From Acidobacteria bacterium RIFCSPLOWO2_12_FULL_68_19 (GTDB lineage Bacteria > Acidobacteriota > Vicinamibacteria > Vicinamibacterales > UBA2999), in the NCBI GenBank assembly GCA_001767525.1, contig MELF01000002.1, positions 1 to 53,448 of the forward strand: a stretch of 53,448 nucleotides of DNA, given 5' to 3'. Positions 50,436-53,448 of this stretch are shown here, piece by piece; positions within the stretch are counted from its first letter, which is position 1; each line of letters starts with the position of its first letter. The notes beneath the pieces are model-generated. The model was not told where the DNA came from. It searched no databases and saw nothing but the letters and a program-made list of their open reading frames with translations. Position numbers and translations under genes: made by a program.

Positions 50436-52223
50436 TTATCGCCCGAAGGCGAGCGACAGAGTGACGGCCCGTCCGGGCATCGCCACGCCGAGCACTTCCT
50501 GATAGTCGGTGTCGCCGAGGTTGGTGCCGTCCACCTGCAACTCGTACAGGCCGAATCGGCGGCTGACGCGCACATCGACGACGGCGTAGTCACTGGTCCC
50601 GGTCGAGCGCGTGCGGTGGCGATATTCGACGCGTGGCGCCACCTGCACGTCCACCGGCAGCGTGACCGAGGCGGCAACCGCGAGGCTGTGCGGCGCGTAG
50701 TCGAGCACGTACTTGGAGAGCCCGGTCACCTTCGCGGCTCGCACGTCCAGACCGGTATACCCTGCCTGCACGAACCACCCGCTCGCCAGCGCCTTCCGCG
50801 CCGAGAGCTCGAGGCCGAGCGTATCGACATCGCGAATGTTGTAGGTCCGCCACCGATCCGCCGCCGTCGGGCGTAGCCAGTCGATGACGTCCTCGTCCTG
50901 GCGGAGGAACACGGTGGAGGTCACCGTCCAGGCCCCGGGCAGGAGCACGTCCGCTCCAATCTCGCCCGCCCGGGCCGTCTCCGCACCAATCTCCGACCGC
51001 GCCAGGTGCGCCGGGTCGCTGTAGTAGCGCTCGGTAAACGTCGGGACACGGAACGCCCGACCGGTCGACCCGCGGAGGCGGAGCGCAGACGAGGGCCACC
51101 AGCCGACGCCGACGGCAGGACTCCACGCCGTGCCGAACTCGGTGTAGCGATCGACGCGCAGACTGGCGTCGAGCTGCGTGCTGGCCGCCAGCGCGTGGCG
51201 CCATTCGCCGAACGCGCTGACGCGTTGGGTGTCGTGGTCCCCGAGATTGCTCGACCGGATCCAGTCGGCGCCCCCTTCCATCCCCGTGGTCAGCGACCCG
51301 CGCGTCCCGATGCCACGTGACGCGCGCAGCGCACCGAGCACGGCGTGGGTCCGATGCCGGTTCTCCGCCACGCCCGGTTGGTGCACGTTCCAGAGGAAAT
51401 GGTCGCCGTGGGTGCGGTACGACAGCGTCGAGCCGAGCCGCCAGCCGACGCGGACACCCAGATTTCGATCGGCGGCCAGGAGCGTCTGATTCGTCCACTC
51501 ATGAGAGGGGGAATTGCCGTAGAAGCCGTTGGCGCCGAAGTCCTTCCAGAGATACGAGGCCAGGAGCCCCCCGCGCTCGCCGAATCTCGTCCGCGCGCTC
51601 ACGCCAGCGGTCAGGAAACCGCGCTCGACCATGAACCCGGAGGATCGGTTCACCTCCGCGGCCAGCAGCTGCCGGAGGTCGCCCCGCGCCAGCCCCACCT
51701 GCCCGCGTCCGGCCGCCAGCCCGAAGCTCCCGGTCCCGACGACGGCCGACGCCGGCGCCTCTCGGCGTGTAATCACGTTGACCGTGCCGCCGAAGGCGTC
51801 GGCGCCGAACAGAGACGACCCGGGGCCGTGCAACACCTCGATCCGCTCCACCGCGTCGAGCGGGACCGGGATGTCGCCGTTGTGATGCCCCGACTGCGCG
51901 TCGTTGAGGCGCACGCCGTCGACCAGTACGAGCATCTGGCCGAAGTGGGCGCCTCGGATTGCGAAGTCGGTCTGCACGCCGCGCTCGCCGCGCGCGCGGA
52001 CGTCGACCAGGCCGGTCAGACGCAGCACGTCGGCGATGCTGTGGACCGGCAGACGCGCGATCTCCTCCCTGGTGATCACCGTCAGCGTACGCGTGACGGT
52101 GCCGAGCTCGACGGGAGTGGCCGCCGCCGTCACCACCACCTCCTGGCGGTACGGCCCCTGCGCGGCTGCCTGAGCGGCCGAGGAGAAGAGCAGCGCGATT
52201 GTGAGCAGTCGTTGCGTGGTCAT
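50436..52223 (-). CDS. TonB-dependent outer-membrane receptor, BtuB-like
   Basis: A 595-residue protein. Signal peptide (LLTIALLFSSAAQAAAQ), TonB box EVVVTA at about 28-33, plug domain (IADVLRLTGLVDVRARGERG ... QMLVLVDGVRLND ... RIEVLHGPGSSLFGADAFGGTVNVITR), then a beta-barrel ending in TLSLAFGR with terminal Phe-Gly-Arg. It takes up a ligand such as cobalamin, a siderophore or another cofactor. Homology in the plug is to BtuB-type receptors, but no cobalamin riboswitch box was found upstream. No transport partners are next to it. Confidence 0.88.
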   Translation of the reverse strand: MTTQRLLTIALLFSSAAQAAAQGPYRQEVVVTAAATPVELGTVTRTLTVITREEIARLPVHSIADVLRLTGLVDVRARGERGVQTDFAIRGAHFGQMLVLVDGVRLNDAQSGHHNGDIPVPLDAVERIEVLHGPGSSLFGADAFGGTVNVITRREAPASAVVGTGSFGLAAGRGQVGLARGDLRQLLAAEVNRSSGFMVERGFLTAGVSARTRFGERGGLLASYLWKDFGANGFYGNSPSHEWTNQTLLAADRNLGVRVGWRLGSTLSYRTHGDHFLWNVHQPGVAENRHRTHAVLGALRASRGIGTRGSLTTGMEGGADWIRSSNLGDHDTQRVSAFGEWRHALAASTQLDASLRVDRYTEFGTAWSPAVGVGWWPSSALRLRGSTGRAFRVPTFTERYYSDPAHLARSEIGAETARAGEIGADVLLPGAWTVTSTVFLRQDEDVIDWLRPTAADRWRTYNIRDVDTLGLELSARKALASGWFVQAGYTGLDVRAAKVTGLSKYVLDYAPHSLAVAASVTLPVDVQVAPRVEYRHRTRSTGTSDYAVVDVRVSRRFGLYELQVDGTNLGDTDYQEVLGVAMPGRAVTLSLAFGR

Positions 52224-52231
52224 CGCTGTCG

Positions 52232-52249
52232 GTCCGGCAAGAGCCGGAC
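52232..52249 (-). promoter_or_regulatory. Hairpin in the leader of the TonB receptor gene
   Basis: Perfect 7-bp stem GTCCGGC / GCCGGAC with a four-base loop, 8 nt upstream of the ATG. It could affect ribosome access. It has no U-tract. Its role is unproven. Confidence 0.35.
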
Positions 52250-52333
52250 GAGCGATTCTATCGCCAGCGGAGCGGCTTCGGTTGCCTGGCCGGGGGAACC
52301 AGGCGGCCGCGGTGGTACGCTTGCCGCGCTCCG

Positions 52334-53125
52334 GTGCCCGCTCCGCTGACGTTCGAAGCGCTCGCGATCACGTTCTTCGTCGGCACGGCTGCGTCGGCGT
52401 GGCTCACCCGCGCGCCGATCCACCGGCGGCACCGGGTCGCGCGGCTGTCGCTCCTCGCCGCCGCCGCGGTCGTCGTCGCATCGTTCGTACTACCCATCGC
52501 CGCCCGGCTCTGGCTGGCCCACGCCTACCTGGTGGCGGGATACCACTTGCCGGCGCTGCTGGTGCAGTGGGACCCGGGATCCCGGATCCCCGATCCCGAA
52601 TCCTTCGAGGCCTGGCTCATTCGTGCCGACGAGCGTTGCTTCTCCGATCCGTTTCCGCTGCCCGCCTGGGCCGCCGCCGCCCTGGAACTGTCGTACCTCT
52701 TCTGCTACCTGCTGGTGCCCGCGGCGTTCGTGTTCGTCTGGACTCGGTCGACGGTCGGCGCCGCCGGCCACTTCTGGACCACGGTGCTGCTGGCGGGCTT
52801 TGCGTGCTACGGACTGCTGCCGTGGCTCGTCAGCCCCCCGCCGCGCGCTCGACTCAGCGAATCATCCGACTCTTCCCGTATCCGGCACCTGAACCTGCTC
52901 ATCCTGGAACGCGTCAGCCACGGCTTCAACACGTTTCCGAGCGGCCACGTGGCCGTGTCGGTCGCCGCCGCGCTCGAAGTGCTGTCGCTCTCCACCTCGG
53001 CCGGCCTGGTCGCCCTCACGCTCGCGCTCGCCATCGCCGCCGGCGCGGTGGCGGGCCGCTATCACTACGTCATCGATGTCGTGGTCGGCGGGGCCGTAGG
53101 AGTTGCGGCATGGTTGCTGACCTGA
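52334..53125 (+). CDS. PAP2-superfamily membrane phosphatase
   Basis: A 263-residue polytopic protein starting at GTG 52334. The PAP2 motifs are in the C-terminal half: the SHGFNTFPSGHVAVS block (conserved Ser-Gly-His) and GRYHYVIDVVVG (His and Asp). It may act on a lipid phosphate or inositol lipid. Between helices 3 and 4 it has the peptide WDPGSRIPDPES, encoded by the GATCCCG heptamer repeat, an insertion that family members should lack. It overlaps the nhaA 3' end by 56 nt, converging. Confidence 0.78.
   Translation: MPAPLTFEALAITFFVGTAASAWLTRAPIHRRHRVARLSLLAAAAVVVASFVLPIAARLWLAHAYLVAGYHLPALLVQWDPGSRIPDPESFEAWLIRADERCFSDPFPLPAWAAAALELSYLFCYLLVPAAFVFVWTRSTVGAAGHFWTTVLLAGFACYGLLPWLVSPPPRARLSESSDSSRIRHLNLLILERVSHGFNTFPSGHVAVSVAAALEVLSLSTSAGLVALTLALAIAAGAVAGRYHYVIDVVVGGAVGVAAWLLT
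52571..52598. repeat. GATCCCG-family heptamer array inside the PAP2 gene
   Basis: Four units (GACCCGG, GATCCCG, GATCCCC, GATCCCG) form part of an otherwise normal coding region. Same family as 33053-33087 and 43689-43769. Confidence 0.75.
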
Positions 53126-53448
53126 TGTACGCGGCAATGAGGGCGAGGAGCGAGGCCGAGAAACTGAGAAGCGCGCCCATCTTCGTCTGATCGAGCAGAT
53201 GGCCGGGCGGGAAGGCGGCCGTGGCGAAGAACAACGCCACGGTGAAGCCGATGCCGCAGATGATCCCGACGATCGTCAGGTCGCCCCAGGTGACACCGGC
53301 CGGCATGTGCAGCCCAGCCCACACGCAGATCGCCGTCGAGAGCACGATGCCGAGCGGCTTGCCAAGGAGGATAGCCGCCGTATCGCGCCATGGTAAGTGT
53401 TACCGAAGGAAAGGTCGTCGCGCCAAAACTCATGTTACCGAAGCCGGT
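53070..53448 (-). pseudogene. nhaA: NhaA Na+/H+ antiporter, 3' part, frameshifted at the window edge
   Basis: The minus-strand frame to stop 53070 reads LPWRDTAAILLGKPLGIV, then TWGDLTIVGIICGIGFTVAL and FPPGHLLDQTKMGALLSF, the last helices of NhaA. Reading upstream in that frame hits TAA at about 53405. The upstream NhaA-like sequence TGFGNMSFGATTFPSVTLT lies one frame over, so a single-base shift occurs at about 53390-53400. The rest of the gene is beyond the window. The shift could be a true mutation or an assembly error at a contig end. Confidence 0.7.

Noticed and set aside
52224-52333. Cobalamin riboswitch before the BtuB-like receptor
   Set aside because: The GGGAA and GCCACTG-type boxes could not be placed in the right order on the minus strand; only two short hairpins are seen.

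Overview
The window is high-GC bacterial DNA with densely packed genes on both strands. The gene set suggests an uncultured or environmental Acidobacteriota, perhaps Vicinamibacterales: a TolB/WD40-tailed Ser/Thr kinase relic, a CarD regulator, a DUF4159-MoxR-DUF58-BatA-DUF4175 operon, LytS/LytTR signalling and a fused homocysteine methyltransferase/MTHFR. That placement is inference from gene content. No rRNA, tRNA, CRISPR array, transposase or phage gene was recognised, so most of the window looks like core chromosome.

Layout. 1-4.2 kb: an M28 glutaminyl-cyclase-like peptidase, a LeuA-family aldolase, a small zinc-ribbon membrane protein, a STAS protein, a collapsed Ser/Thr kinase pseudogene and two tiny membrane proteins. 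4.26-18.1 kb (minus): an eight-gene, mostly translationally coupled operon running TPR-metallopeptidase, DUF4159, MoxR, DUF58, BatA-like VWA, DUF4175, a second VWA protein, and a caspase-fold protein with no cysteine in its mature form. 18.2-21.9 kb: a ketosynthase, a flavoprotein and an ICMT-like methyltransferase in one operon, with a second ICMT-like gene divergent. 22-29.4 kb: a zinc-ribbon protein, Lon, a glycosyltransferase-like protein, a PmtA-like methyltransferase, the MetF/BHMT fusion, a phosphoesterase relic and an orphan NuoI. 29.5-33.1 kb (plus): LytS-type kinase, LytTR regulator, signal peptidase I, CDF transporter. 33.1-40.8 kb: moaC and rex, an OPT transporter, a secreted protein, PlsC, CarD with a clear promoter and an intrinsic terminator, a secreted-looking methyltransferase and a Ddl-like ATP-grasp ligase. 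41.1-44.5 kb (minus): siroheme synthesis plus siroheme-dependent sulfite/nitrite reductase. 44.6-48.2 kb (minus): hom-thrB-thrC. 48.2-50.3 kb (plus): aguB-aguA, agmatine to putrescine. 50.4-53.4 kb: a TonB-dependent receptor, a PAP2 phosphatase and the frameshifted 3' end of nhaA.

Most exciting signal: upstream of the siroheme/sulfite reductase operon is an apparently complete cysteine attenuator. A near-consensus promoter starts almost on a GTG. That GTG opens a 30-codon reading frame with six Cys codons in nine. After it come mutually exclusive hairpins, and an 11-bp intrinsic terminator whose U-tract ends on the ATG of the first enzyme gene. Ribosome stalling at low Cys-tRNA should open the operon that makes sulfide for cysteine.

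Second theme: short degenerate tandem repeats of 7- or 8-nt period sit exactly at gene ends in about a dozen places. They are translated into odd tails, heads and one insertion in otherwise conserved proteins (MoaC at both ends, the CDF tail, the SUMT head, the M28 head, a PAP2 insert). Two REP-like palindromes share a GGGGTCAGACCC core.
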